DNA of 64,000 bases from a virus: positions 1 to 64,000 of the IMG/VR virus record IMGVR_UViG_3300042924_006768, one strand, 5' to 3'. The notes below the pieces were generated by a model. The model saw only the letters and a program-made list of their open reading frames with translations. It ran no database searches and had not been told where the DNA came from. Positions within the stretch are counted from its first letter, which is position 1. Every line of letters starts with the position of its first letter. Both the position numbers and the translations under genes were made by a program. This document shows, piece after piece, positions 49,469 to 58,777 of this stretch.

Positions 49469-51304
49469 ATGTCAAATTGTATAAGTTTAATTTCTTGTGA
49501 TGGTTTATGTCCTGATATACATAATATTAAGGATCCTAGTCGTAGTAATTTATTACCATATTTAAATACATTAGTTCAGATTAATGGAAATGTTGATTGT
49601 ACTTATGTAGTTAAAGAACCTTTACTAGTTGGATTCCAAATGGATAGTATTGAGTTTCTTTGTGACTTATCCCAACCAAATGGTCTTAATGCTTATGGAA
49701 GTGTATCATATAGTGTAAATTCAGTAACTTACAATGGAAATGAATTTATCAATACACCTAACTTTCCAAGTTATACAATAGACCCAAATAGTTTCGATTG
49801 TTTGGATTGTGACACAGATTCACTTTTATGCGTTGGTAATACAACAAATAGTAATAATTCCAACGCCCATAGTCAAAATTTAACGAATATCCTTCTAAGT
49901 TTAGGTTTGAATATTCAAGTGTTCCCATATAGTGATAATGGAAGTTTTGTTTTTAGAATTTATGAAAACGATAGTTTCACTATCGAAATAGAAAGAACCT
50001 CTATACCAAATCCAGGTGTCTATCAATTCTTCTATGTAAATGGGACTCTTAGTCTCAATTTCAATGGTATCAATATAACAACTAATTTAATAAATGATGA
50101 TACTAACACTTGTGCAACAAGAAGAACTGGTTATGAGGTAACCACATTTTCCGCAGTATCCACTTGTGGTGTTGTAAATAACTATGGTGATTATGTTACT
50201 GTTAATGAGTGTGATGTAATTACCATTTTTCCTATGGGTGTAACTTGTAGTGTTGTTAATACCTTTGGTAGAACTGGTTCAACAAGGAGTGCAACTTTGG
50301 TTGTTACTGGCGGAACACCTCCATATAATTTTCTATGGGAGAATGGAAACACAACTGGAACTATCATAAACTTACCCTCAGGTACATATAATGCTGTGGT
50401 TACTGATGCTTTTGGTGATTTCGTTGTAAATACATCTTGTTTTTTACCACCAGTGGATTGTACACAAATAACTATCAACACGAATATAAGTTATACTTGT
50501 CAAGTTAATTCATCTTATTCTCAAACTGGTTTTGCTTTCTTATCTTTAATCCCAAGTGGTGGTTTCGGACCTTATACCTTCTCAGGTTCAATTAATAATG
50601 TTGTAACTACTATAACAGATGGAATGTTGTTAAATAATGGTGATTTGTTAAATATTGTTGTTTTTGATACAAACGGATGTTCTTCAGATGTAGAGTTTTT
50701 GGGTATTGTATGTCCACCCGGTCCTACACCAACACCACCACCATTTGACCCATTACCTTGTTTGTCATCAATTTTATGTCCGAATTCAAATTTATTCACA
50801 TTGGATATTTCGGCTTCAACTATTGATTTAAATTTTGGTATCACACCACCATCTTATGTGTATGAGTTTAATTTTATTTTATCATCATCAAATTATACCG
50901 GTGATGTTGTTGGTAGTTACAAAATTTTTAATGTTGATTTACCAAATTCTTTTTTAAGAACAATAACATCAAATTCATCTTTCCCAAATAATATTAACAA
51001 TACAATGTATTGGGATGGGGCTTTAGGAACACCTGAAGTATCATTGAATGATTATGTTGAATTTGGGTTTACTGAATTAACACCTATAAATCCGACTAAC
51101 TCTGATTCACCTTGGAATGTAACTTATTACCCATATAGTGAACTGAATCCAGGTTATACTCCAACTTACTCGTGGGTACCAGGTTCAACATCTATACAAT
51201 TAGCTGTCGCACTATTTGATGATGATTATTGCGTACATAAAGGAACAACAACAATTACCATACCTACAGATGGTAATACAAATACAGTAACAATATCTTT
51301 TTAA
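49469..51304 (+). CDS. Adhesin-like virion protein with SprB-type repeat
   Basis: A 611-residue Cys-rich protein. Residues about 258-325 match SprB/PKD-like repeats of Bacteroidota adhesins: LVVTGGTPPYNFLW, NLPSGTYNAVVTDAFGD. A weaker second copy covers about 340-405 (SLIPSGGFGPYTF, LLNIVVFDTNGC). A short TP linker (GPTPTPPPF) follows, then a C-terminal beta domain. Similar repeats occur in the 55889 and 56627 genes. Likely a fibre or baseplate-associated adhesin. Confidence 0.7.
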   Translation: MSNCISLISCDGLCPDIHNIKDPSRSNLLPYLNTLVQINGNVDCTYVVKEPLLVGFQMDSIEFLCDLSQPNGLNAYGSVSYSVNSVTYNGNEFINTPNFPSYTIDPNSFDCLDCDTDSLLCVGNTTNSNNSNAHSQNLTNILLSLGLNIQVFPYSDNGSFVFRIYENDSFTIEIERTSIPNPGVYQFFYVNGTLSLNFNGINITTNLINDDTNTCATRRTGYEVTTFSAVSTCGVVNNYGDYVTVNECDVITIFPMGVTCSVVNTFGRTGSTRSATLVVTGGTPPYNFLWENGNTTGTIINLPSGTYNAVVTDAFGDFVVNTSCFLPPVDCTQITINTNISYTCQVNSSYSQTGFAFLSLIPSGGFGPYTFSGSINNVVTTITDGMLLNNGDLLNIVVFDTNGCSSDVEFLGIVCPPGPTPTPPPFDPLPCLSSILCPNSNLFTLDISASTIDLNFGITPPSYVYEFNFILSSSNYTGDVVGSYKIFNVDLPNSFLRTITSNSSFPNNINNTMYWDGALGTPEVSLNDYVEFGFTELTPINPTNSDSPWNVTYYPYSELNPGYTPTYSWVPGSTSIQLAVALFDDDYCVHKGTTTITIPTDGNTNTVTISF

Positions 51305-51307
51305 TCT

Positions 51308-52030
51308 ATGGCATATTTTGATATAAATATTTTTGGTACTGGTCATCTACAACATGACTTAGATTTGTTTACATTCAATCTACATATATTACAAGTAGAA
51401 TCGGATGTTACACCCACAAATTTTGATATGTTCATAAGATTTTATGCTTTCCCATTCAATTTCAAAAATGGAACGATTTTATCAGCTTTTTATAGAGACC
51501 CCACATTACCAAATCCAGCGCCATCATTAAGTAGTAGATTTTCGGTAAACAAACCACAAGTAATACATCTTACAGGTATGACACCTAATAATCCAATAGA
51601 TTTATATGATTGTAATCCAAATCAGTATCTGATAGGTAGTTGTTCACCGGCACAATTAAGTTTAAACACTCCGTTAGCTTCACCTTGTCCAAATCCTGAA
51701 GATATTAGATTGTTTTCTGGTACATTTTGTATTCCTTTTGACCAAAGTGGATTTGACCAATCATGGACTAATATTACAAACTCAGGTACTGGTAATAGAA
51801 ATTTAGTCCCAAATGTAGGTCGTTATTTTAACTTGCCAATAAGTGTTGATATTATAGCTGATGGATGTATTTATCGTAACAAGGGTAAACTTACCGCAAA
51901 TATATACCAAGATTACACATACAATTATCAAAGTAGTGATGACCCCAATCATCCATATGGTAATGTAGATTGTTTAAGTAACCCCAAGTTTTATCCTATT
52001 GGTTATAGAGATAAATTAAGAGTTACTTAA
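51308..52030 (+). CDS. Structural hypothetical protein
   Basis: A 240-residue beta protein starting MAYFDINIFGTGHLQHDLDL. It has a Pro-rich middle, Cys pairs (YDCNPNQ, GSCSPAQ, SPCPNPED) and a C-terminal GYRDKLRV. No family known. It ends the plus-strand block and overlaps the convergent RuvC-like gene by 4 nt. Confidence 0.55.
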   Translation: MAYFDINIFGTGHLQHDLDLFTFNLHILQVESDVTPTNFDMFIRFYAFPFNFKNGTILSAFYRDPTLPNPAPSLSSRFSVNKPQVIHLTGMTPNNPIDLYDCNPNQYLIGSCSPAQLSLNTPLASPCPNPEDIRLFSGTFCIPFDQSGFDQSWTNITNSGTGNRNLVPNVGRYFNLPISVDIIADGCIYRNKGKLTANIYQDYTYNYQSSDDPNHPYGNVDCLSNPKFYPIGYRDKLRVT

Positions 52031-52629
52031 TTCCAAATATTTTGTTGTTTCATATAACCTAAAACACAACAATAAGCATCACTCATATCAAAATTTTCTT
52101 TTTTGAGTGTGTTGTTTTTAGTATAACTCCAATTGATTTGTGGTTCTCTTTTTGCAACTTGTTCCCATATAATTTCTTTTTTGTCACAATTTTTAGGGAA
52201 ACCACCAAATAAAACGAATTTACCTTTATCGTTTTCTTTAACCAACCATGGGAAGGCTGACTTCCTAGAGTTGTAGGTTGATATATATTCAGGTACTATA
52301 CCCAAAACATCATAAATTTCTTTCGAAATAAGAGTATTATACCTCATCAAGGTTTGAATTGTATATACATTATTACTATTAAGAAGTGGTTCTTCTATAA
52401 CTACTTTTTGTATATTCAGACCATCATATTGTTCCAATTTGGTTTTAAAGACATCACTTTTTAAAAAAAGTTCTTTCATTTTAGCGATGTCTTTTTCCTT
52501 TATAACTGGTGAAATGTGAGTTAATTCTAATAGTTGTTTTGTTTCAATATCGAACAATGCCCATCCAATGGTTTTAGTTGAAACATCCAATCCCAAAATC
52601 TTTGGCGATTCTTTAAAATTTTTGTCCAT
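52027..52629 (-). CDS. RuvC-like Holliday junction resolvase
   Basis: About 200 residues from the ATG at 52629. The RNase H-fold active site is visible: ILGLDVSTKTIGWALFD (first Asp), KVVIEEPLL (Glu) and the C-terminal NFDMSDAYCCVLGYM (Asp). A RuvC-type enzyme would cut branched DNA before packaging, the role of endonuclease VII in T4. It lies between convergent structural blocks, away from other replication genes. Confidence 0.85.
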   Translation of the reverse strand: MDKNFKESPKILGLDVSTKTIGWALFDIETKQLLELTHISPVIKEKDIAKMKELFLKSDVFKTKLEQYDGLNIQKVVIEEPLLNSNNVYTIQTLMRYNTLISKEIYDVLGIVPEYISTYNSRKSAFPWLVKENDKGKFVLFGGFPKNCDKKEIIWEQVAKREPQINWSYTKNNTLKKENFDMSDAYCCVLGYMKQQNIWN

Positions 52630-52636
52630 AAATAAA

Positions 52637-55600
52637 TTAAAAATCAAATTTTACTAAAAGTTGCTGAATCCCTTGTCTAAGTACAGGTGATTGTAACTTT
52701 GATATAATCATAAGATTTTTATCAGAATCGTAAAGACCTACTTCAGTCATAAATGGTGTAACACTTGGTGACCATGTTGGGTTCGAAGAGGATAAAAACT
52801 CAACTTGACTTAAATTTATTTTGTATCTCATTTCATAGATTGTTGCTTGAATATCAGTCTCTAAGTTTCCATAGAAGTAATATTCATCACCAAAATTTAA
52901 TTGACTACCAGTAAAACCTTGTGGTGTAAGTGTAATATAATCATTCAAATCGTAGTATGGTGCATTGTCATATAAATCTTGTGTAATAACAAAGGTGGTA
53001 CCTGTGATTCCAGACGATGTTAATAATCCATTTACTGTCGTACTCGTTAAAGAGCTTGTAAAATCAATTATTTTCCATTCTGATGGAGTGGGTCTTTCAT
53101 CCCCAACAACTTTTTGACAAATTATCTCAAATGTATCCGCATAAAAACCACTCGCTGAACTACAAACATCAGAACATATTGTTGATGCTGTAACGATACT
53201 TGGGCAATTACCTGATACAATACCTGAACTTGTAGTTCCTGATACATCATATATTGATTGTGTTATATCTCCATTGATAGCCAAAACACATCCACTAAAG
53301 GTTGTACCAGTTTGGTAATCTGAAATTACAAAGTCACAATCAATTGTTTTTATTATTGATTGTGTTGAAGTGGTTTCCGCCGTATAACTTTCACAAGTTA
53401 ATGATATACAATCAGACCATAATGAAGTTGTTAAACCAGTAATTGATGCTGTCTCTGACGACCAACTACCCAAAGGTAATTCTGACGATGTAAGTCCAGT
53501 TAAAACCGCAACTCTTGTATTAGCTGAATAAATTTCCCAATTCGGGCTTCCATAGATTAATCTATAATCAACTCCCGTAAATAAATCCAAATACAATTCA
53601 GTTGCCCCACTCAGAACTTTGGCATACATAGTTGTACTACATGCTTGATTTTGTTCACAAATTTCAACACATATTTGTGGGTTTGAACTACATTCAGTAT
53701 ATCCACTTGAAACACCACTTATCGTAAAGTCTCCGATAGGACTCGACCCACTGAAATTTATTATTGTATCACCAGATGTAGTATTATCTCTGAAAATCCA
53801 ATCTGAGCCATCCCAAAAAATATTAGTTATTGTTGTAGTGTACAATAAATTTCTGAATATCGGTAACCCATTGGACATTTGAGGTGTACTGACGAATGGA
53901 TATGAATAAAAAACATTTGGACTTGTTTCTACCCAAAAAGTAAAACCAGAATACCAACAAGGTGTAACATTTGTTTGATCAGACGATAAACAAGTTAAAT
54001 CCCCTCCAAATCTAACCCCGACATTTTGTGAACTATCTTGATTACAACTGATATTAGGACCTGTAGCTTTCAAATAATAATTACAATGTAGTGAGTTAGT
54101 AAATGCCAAAGAATTTGTTAATCTATATGTTACATACAAATATTCAGTAGAGGCACTTAAAATACCATCAACACTTGTTGATGAGTCACCACAAGTGTTT
54201 GGAACTATTAAATTCAGTTTTGGTGCTGGCAATGTCCAGTTTCTATTGGATTTATATGACATTGCAGCTACTATTTCTTCATCATCGATGATAATAATTT
54301 TCGAATCAGGGAAAACTTTTCCTACTCTACTTGGTAATATTGGGTTTGCGTGAGTGTCCCACAAATTATAATATCTCAAACCAGGGTTGTTCATATCCTG
54401 ATTTTTGGATGATTTCATGTATTGTACTCTGAATAAACTCAATCCATCAAAACCTGGAGGATCCACATAAAATGTTTCACCAAAACAACAATCAGGGTTT
54501 TTATGCCACATTAATGTTGGGATGTGAAGTTTGAAGTTTCTTGCTTGTCCTGTTGTATCATCAAATTGGTCATCAAATGGTTGTAGTGCAAACTTTTCAC
54601 CATAGAACAAATCTATTGTTTGATTAGTGTAGTGAATTATTGCAATCGTTTTTTGTTCCTCAGGTCTTACAATTATAGGTTCACCAAATGAGTTATTAAA
54701 ATAAACAACACTTGTCGTTGTTTGTCCACTTGATGACGCATAACCAAAGTATTCTTTCGAACCCAAAAATCCTATTGAACCAAACTTCGTATAATCTTTG
54801 TAAAGACCTGAATCTAATCCAGCTGGATCTTCTGACCAAGGAATATTCATATTCCAAATTTTAACATCAAATTGGTCAGTATAACAAACAGATTCGAAAT
54901 TTATAACATTATCATTCCAATGTGGAGATGGTGTGATAGTATCATATAACGATATCATATTTGGTGGGTAAACTAATACTCTTGCGTAACAATCGTTCCC
55001 CAAATAACTATAATCAGGAGTATTTCTATCCAAAGTTATAGTATTTAGACACATATCAACAATTCTATAAGTCAATATAGGATAACAACTTTGTAGTTTT
55101 ACAACACAATTAGCTTTAGTGTTCGTAGAACAAGCGTTTGAAGGTGTTGGTGTTGGACAAAATGTCGCTGATGGTGTTGGGGTGGGTGTAGGTGACAAAC
55201 AAGGGTCTGTTGGTGAAGGTGTTGGTGTTGCAAATGGTGTTGCTGTTACCGATGGGGTAACTGATATTGTAGGTGTTGGAGTTGGGGTAACAACATTAAC
55301 ACATTGACATGTATTTGAACCCTCACCATCATAAAATATTGTTACAATGTCACCGATTGCAAATCCCCTCACAACATCCGTATCACAAGAATCAAATGTT
55401 AGTGTCATTTGATTAGTACCAATTAAGGTATTCATTTGGACTGTGTAATTTGAATTAATTACATAATCACTATTGGTTAACGCACTCCAATAAAATGTAG
55501 TACCAGTACCACCAGTGAAAAAACCTCTTGGACTTGCTGTATTAAAGATAGGACTCGATGTTGAATCCATAAATGGTATTCCATATGTATTTCCAGTATT

Positions 55601-55861
55601 ACCATCAACATAGAGTGGATATTTTATATTCTCTTTGTTACTTTGTGGTGCACCTGAGGAATTTTGTGCATTGAAACTTGGTTCTAAAATAAATGTATTA
55701 AATTGACTATATGTATTAGTTGGTAATGTGTTATATGACACTTCACTATCACCTACTTGGAAATACGCAATATTGAATGTCCCTTGTGATAACTTCAATC
55801 TTGCAGTATCTGTCAACCTAGTATTAATTAACCCCGATGTATTTTTTATTATATATCCCAT
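52637..55861 (-). CDS. Large baseplate protein with Thr-Pro insertion
   Basis: A 1074-residue protein. The N-terminus MGYIIKNTSGLINTRLTD, then QGTFNIAYFQVGDSEVSYN, and the C-terminus TEVGLYDSDKNLMIISKLQS, QLLVKFDF match a conserved baseplate-associated protein of marine T4-like phages. Residues about 195-245 are a TP-rich insertion (TPTPTPTISVTP, SPTPTPTPSAT) with Cys. The middle is long and variable, with many Cys. ATATTTAT lies 7 nt upstream. It is the last gene of the 64-52 kb structural run. Confidence 0.75.
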   Translation of the reverse strand: MGYIIKNTSGLINTRLTDTARLKLSQGTFNIAYFQVGDSEVSYNTLPTNTYSQFNTFILEPSFNAQNSSGAPQSNKENIKYPLYVDGNTGNTYGIPFMDSTSSPIFNTASPRGFFTGGTGTTFYWSALTNSDYVINSNYTVQMNTLIGTNQMTLTFDSCDTDVVRGFAIGDIVTIFYDGEGSNTCQCVNVVTPTPTPTISVTPSVTATPFATPTPSPTDPCLSPTPTPTPSATFCPTPTPSNACSTNTKANCVVKLQSCYPILTYRIVDMCLNTITLDRNTPDYSYLGNDCYARVLVYPPNMISLYDTITPSPHWNDNVINFESVCYTDQFDVKIWNMNIPWSEDPAGLDSGLYKDYTKFGSIGFLGSKEYFGYASSSGQTTTSVVYFNNSFGEPIIVRPEEQKTIAIIHYTNQTIDLFYGEKFALQPFDDQFDDTTGQARNFKLHIPTLMWHKNPDCCFGETFYVDPPGFDGLSLFRVQYMKSSKNQDMNNPGLRYYNLWDTHANPILPSRVGKVFPDSKIIIIDDEEIVAAMSYKSNRNWTLPAPKLNLIVPNTCGDSSTSVDGILSASTEYLYVTYRLTNSLAFTNSLHCNYYLKATGPNISCNQDSSQNVGVRFGGDLTCLSSDQTNVTPCWYSGFTFWVETSPNVFYSYPFVSTPQMSNGLPIFRNLLYTTTITNIFWDGSDWIFRDNTTSGDTIINFSGSSPIGDFTISGVSSGYTECSSNPQICVEICEQNQACSTTMYAKVLSGATELYLDLFTGVDYRLIYGSPNWEIYSANTRVAVLTGLTSSELPLGSWSSETASITGLTTSLWSDCISLTCESYTAETTSTQSIIKTIDCDFVISDYQTGTTFSGCVLAINGDITQSIYDVSGTTSSGIVSGNCPSIVTASTICSDVCSSASGFYADTFEIICQKVVGDERPTPSEWKIIDFTSSLTSTTVNGLLTSSGITGTTFVITQDLYDNAPYYDLNDYITLTPQGFTGSQLNFGDEYYFYGNLETDIQATIYEMRYKINLSQVEFLSSSNPTWSPSVTPFMTEVGLYDSDKNLMIISKLQSPVLRQGIQQLLVKFDF

Positions 55862-55867
55862 TTGTTT

Positions 55868-55875
55868 ATAAATAT
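55868..55875 (-). promoter_or_regulatory. Candidate late-promoter motif ATATTTAT
   Basis: Minus-strand ATATTTAT only 7 nt from the ATG of the 52637-55861 gene, so the leader would be very short. Confidence 0.35.
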
Positions 55876-55888
55876 ATTATGTAGGATT

Positions 55889-56614
55889 TTATGTTACCAC
55901 AGCTTTACAACAATCACAACCACTTATTCTCAAATTCGAGATTGTAAAACTATCTGTGCTTGTTCCTATGTAACAATTTATGTCTATATTTTTTAATATT
56001 GATGTTGTTGTTGATAAAATAAAATCATCACCAAGTTTGTATATAACATTATTCCATACCTCTGTCAGTGAAGAAATATATTTTGTTTCTCCTTGACAAC
56101 CCGGTGTCGGATTAAATGTTTCTCCTGTAGTCGTAGACGAATAGGACATACCACTTAGAACAGAATTTATTTCTAATTGTGATGTAGTTGTTGCAGTACA
56201 TGCAGTTAATGAAGGTGAATTACTCGTTGTGTTCAAATGTCTGACATCAAAAGTGAGGCTAACACCTGATGGTAGTTCGGGATTCACTACAATTGTCGAT
56301 GTATAATCGAAAACATTTAACGATGGTGAACTTATCGATTGACTATTAGTTGTTTGAATTGATACTGAATATGTTGTAAAGCCTGATGGTTTTTCTAAAA
56401 ATATTGTTTTTGATATTGTTGTACCTGACACATCTTTTGTAACTACACTATACAAACCAGAACATAAGTCAAAAAACAACGGAGAATTTTTATAACTTAT
56501 CCCACCATTGATTGAATATGAATATGGAGGATTTCCACCAAAGGAATAAACCGAAAGTGTTCCATCACATCCACAAATTGTTTGATTAATTGTTACAATA
56601 CTATCTAAGGCCAT
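55889..56614 (-). CDS. SprB-like adhesin domain protein
   Basis: A 241-residue protein. Residues about 8-78 form one SprB-type unit (SFGGNPPYSYSINGG, LCSGLYSVVTKDVSG). A Ser/Thr-rich beta region and Cys pairs follow (GCDCCKAVVT at the end). Encoded 12 nt after the 56627 gene's stop, so probably a partner or module of the same structure. Confidence 0.65.
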   Translation of the reverse strand: MALDSIVTINQTICGCDGTLSVYSFGGNPPYSYSINGGISYKNSPLFFDLCSGLYSVVTKDVSGTTISKTIFLEKPSGFTTYSVSIQTTNSQSISSPSLNVFDYTSTIVVNPELPSGVSLTFDVRHLNTTSNSPSLTACTATTTSQLEINSVLSGMSYSSTTTGETFNPTPGCQGETKYISSLTEVWNNVIYKLGDDFILSTTTSILKNIDINCYIGTSTDSFTISNLRISGCDCCKAVVT

Positions 56615-56626
56615 TTTTAATTTTTT

Positions 56627-58777
56627 TTATGGTGTACATGAAATACAACTTATATCGTAATAGATTTTTAAATTAGCTGTTATTTGTAAATCAATTAGTG
56701 AAATTGGTGGATCACATATTGTATTAATAATAATTTGATTATTGAGTGGGTCTAAATCAACAGTTTGGATACCATCGTACTGAAGTAAGGTATTACTTAA
56801 AGCTGTGTAGTACTCATCGTCTGTTGGGAAATCATTTAAGGTAGTGCCAGTATAAAAAGTACTAGTTTTCACGGTTGAGCCTCCTGATACAACTACCTCA
56901 TAAATAGCTTCATTTAAAATACAACCCGTATCACCTGAGGTTAAGTCAAAAAATCCTTCAATCAACATTTGTTGTGGACCTCTTTTACCTATTTCACCAG
57001 TGAATGAAGATACATCCTCACATAAACTTAATATTTCATATGAACTTACCAAATTATATCCAAACATTCTTACACTTCGTGTTCTAACACAACCATTGTC
57101 GTCAGTTACTGATAATGTGTAAGAAGCTGCCGACAATCCAGTAATCGTGAGTCCAGTTTGACCACTTGGAACATTTGAACTCCAAGTCCAAGAAAATGGT
57201 GGTTCACCATTAGTTATAAACGCATTAATCTCACCATTTAAACCGATTGTTGGTGATATAACATTTAAATTGAAGTCAACACTATTCGAGATTGATATAT
57301 TAAATGGTTCGATTTGTTGACAAAAATTTGAATCGGATACAGACGCTGTGTAATTTCCTGAAGCTAAATTATAAAAAGTGTAAGACAAACTACTACTAGT
57401 ATCTGATTGAATTCCGATGTCATAAAGATATGGAGGTGTGCCGCCTGAAGTGATGGTTAAAGTAACTGAACCATCCTCATTATTACAAGTTGTACCAGTA
57501 GTAGATGTACTAAGAGTAAATAAATTTGTGTTACTAATGGTAATTGTTTGGGTGTATACACAAGGACCACCATTTGTTATTTGAAGTGTGTAGACACCTG
57601 AACTTAAATTGTTGAAAGCTGTAGAACTACCAAAACTAGAACTTGTTTGAGTGTTACCTAAATTATCAGTAATAGTTGCAGTGTAAAAACCAGAACCTCC
57701 AGCTAATTGTAACGACAATCCACCTGAGTTGTCATTACAAGTAGAATTTGTTGTGTTTAATGATACAACATAGAAACTATTTGGGGTTTGAATAGTTGTT
57801 GAACTTGTGGTTGTACATAACCCAGCATCTGTAACATTTACCGAAAAAATACCACTTGTAAGTCCTGTAAAAGTATAATATTGGGAAAATGTTATCACCG
57901 TTTCCCCATTACTTCCTTGATAATAATAAGGTGCTGTTCCACCACTAATGTAAACTATCACTTCACCATCACCTGAAAAACAAGAGGGGGGTGTACCCAA
58001 AATATTTGTAACATTTAATGGGGGAATACTTTCGATGGTTGCTGTTTTAGATACAATACAACCACTAGCATCTTGTATTGTTAATGAGTATTCACCTTGT
58101 GTTAAACCAGTCAAAAAACTACCACTTGTTAGTGATGGTACCCATCCGTAATTATATGGTGGATTACCTGTCAGACCTGTAACATAGATAGCACCAGTAT
58201 TCACAGCACAATCAGCGTCATTTATAGTATAAAATCCGAAATCCAAAGTTGTAGAACTTTTTACAATACAAGATTCAGTTTTTCCAACACAACCACCCCC
58301 ATCAGTTCCAACAACATAATAAGTTCCTGGTTCTAAACCATAGAATGTTGTCAATTGTTGACCATTAGAAATGGTTTGAACTGCAACATCTGAATTTATG
58401 TTATATAAATAAAATTGTTGTGCAAAATAGTTGTATATTTCATCAAAAAAAACTGTCAAATAACCATTTGGGGAATTACATACTGTGTGTCCAACTTCGG
58501 CTATGTTTATACAACTACCTGAGGAAATATAAATCGAGAAGGGTGAAGTTTGGGTAGGACAACTATCAAAAAGATAAAATGTGTAAGTACCCGCACTCAA
58601 TCCACTGAAGGTATAAGTTGTAGCAGTTCCTATAATTGTTGTTGAACTGAATGGGTCAATCATCTGAAGGGAAACACCAGGAGAGGTTGATTGGATACTT
58701 AATTCGAATGCCCCTAAATTAGAATTTGTACAATCTCCAGTGATTGATGTGACAGCAAAATTTAATTCACAAGACAT
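56627..58777 (-). CDS. Large adhesin-like virion protein with about seven SprB-type repeats
   Basis: A 716-residue protein. I count about seven units of roughly 70-75 residues following Cys...GxxxxxxxGGxPPYxY...GLxxGxYxxxVxDxxGC, for example GNPPYNYGWVPSL with LTQGEYSLTIQDASGC, GGTPPYLYDIG with LASGNYTASVSDSNFC, and GEPPFSWTW with LSAASYTLSVTDDNGC. These match SprB repeats of Bacteroidota gliding adhesins. The C-terminal 170 residues form a different domain ending in CISCTP. Starts 1 nt from the large baseplate gene upstream. Fibre or receptor-binding role inferred. Confidence 0.75.
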   Translation of the reverse strand: MSCELNFAVTSITGDCTNSNLGAFELSIQSTSPGVSLQMIDPFSSTTIIGTATTYTFSGLSAGTYTFYLFDSCPTQTSPFSIYISSGSCINIAEVGHTVCNSPNGYLTVFFDEIYNYFAQQFYLYNINSDVAVQTISNGQQLTTFYGLEPGTYYVVGTDGGGCVGKTESCIVKSSTTLDFGFYTINDADCAVNTGAIYVTGLTGNPPYNYGWVPSLTSGSFLTGLTQGEYSLTIQDASGCIVSKTATIESIPPLNVTNILGTPPSCFSGDGEVIVYISGGTAPYYYQGSNGETVITFSQYYTFTGLTSGIFSVNVTDAGLCTTTSSTTIQTPNSFYVVSLNTTNSTCNDNSGGLSLQLAGGSGFYTATITDNLGNTQTSSSFGSSTAFNNLSSGVYTLQITNGGPCVYTQTITISNTNLFTLSTSTTGTTCNNEDGSVTLTITSGGTPPYLYDIGIQSDTSSSLSYTFYNLASGNYTASVSDSNFCQQIEPFNISISNSVDFNLNVISPTIGLNGEINAFITNGEPPFSWTWSSNVPSGQTGLTITGLSAASYTLSVTDDNGCVRTRSVRMFGYNLVSSYEILSLCEDVSSFTGEIGKRGPQQMLIEGFFDLTSGDTGCILNEAIYEVVVSGGSTVKTSTFYTGTTLNDFPTDDEYYTALSNTLLQYDGIQTVDLDPLNNQIIINTICDPPISLIDLQITANLKIYYDISCISCTP

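Noticed and set aside
55119-55307. Plus-strand Gly-Val repeat protein
   Set aside because: Antisense image of the Thr-Pro tract in the 52637-55861 baseplate gene.
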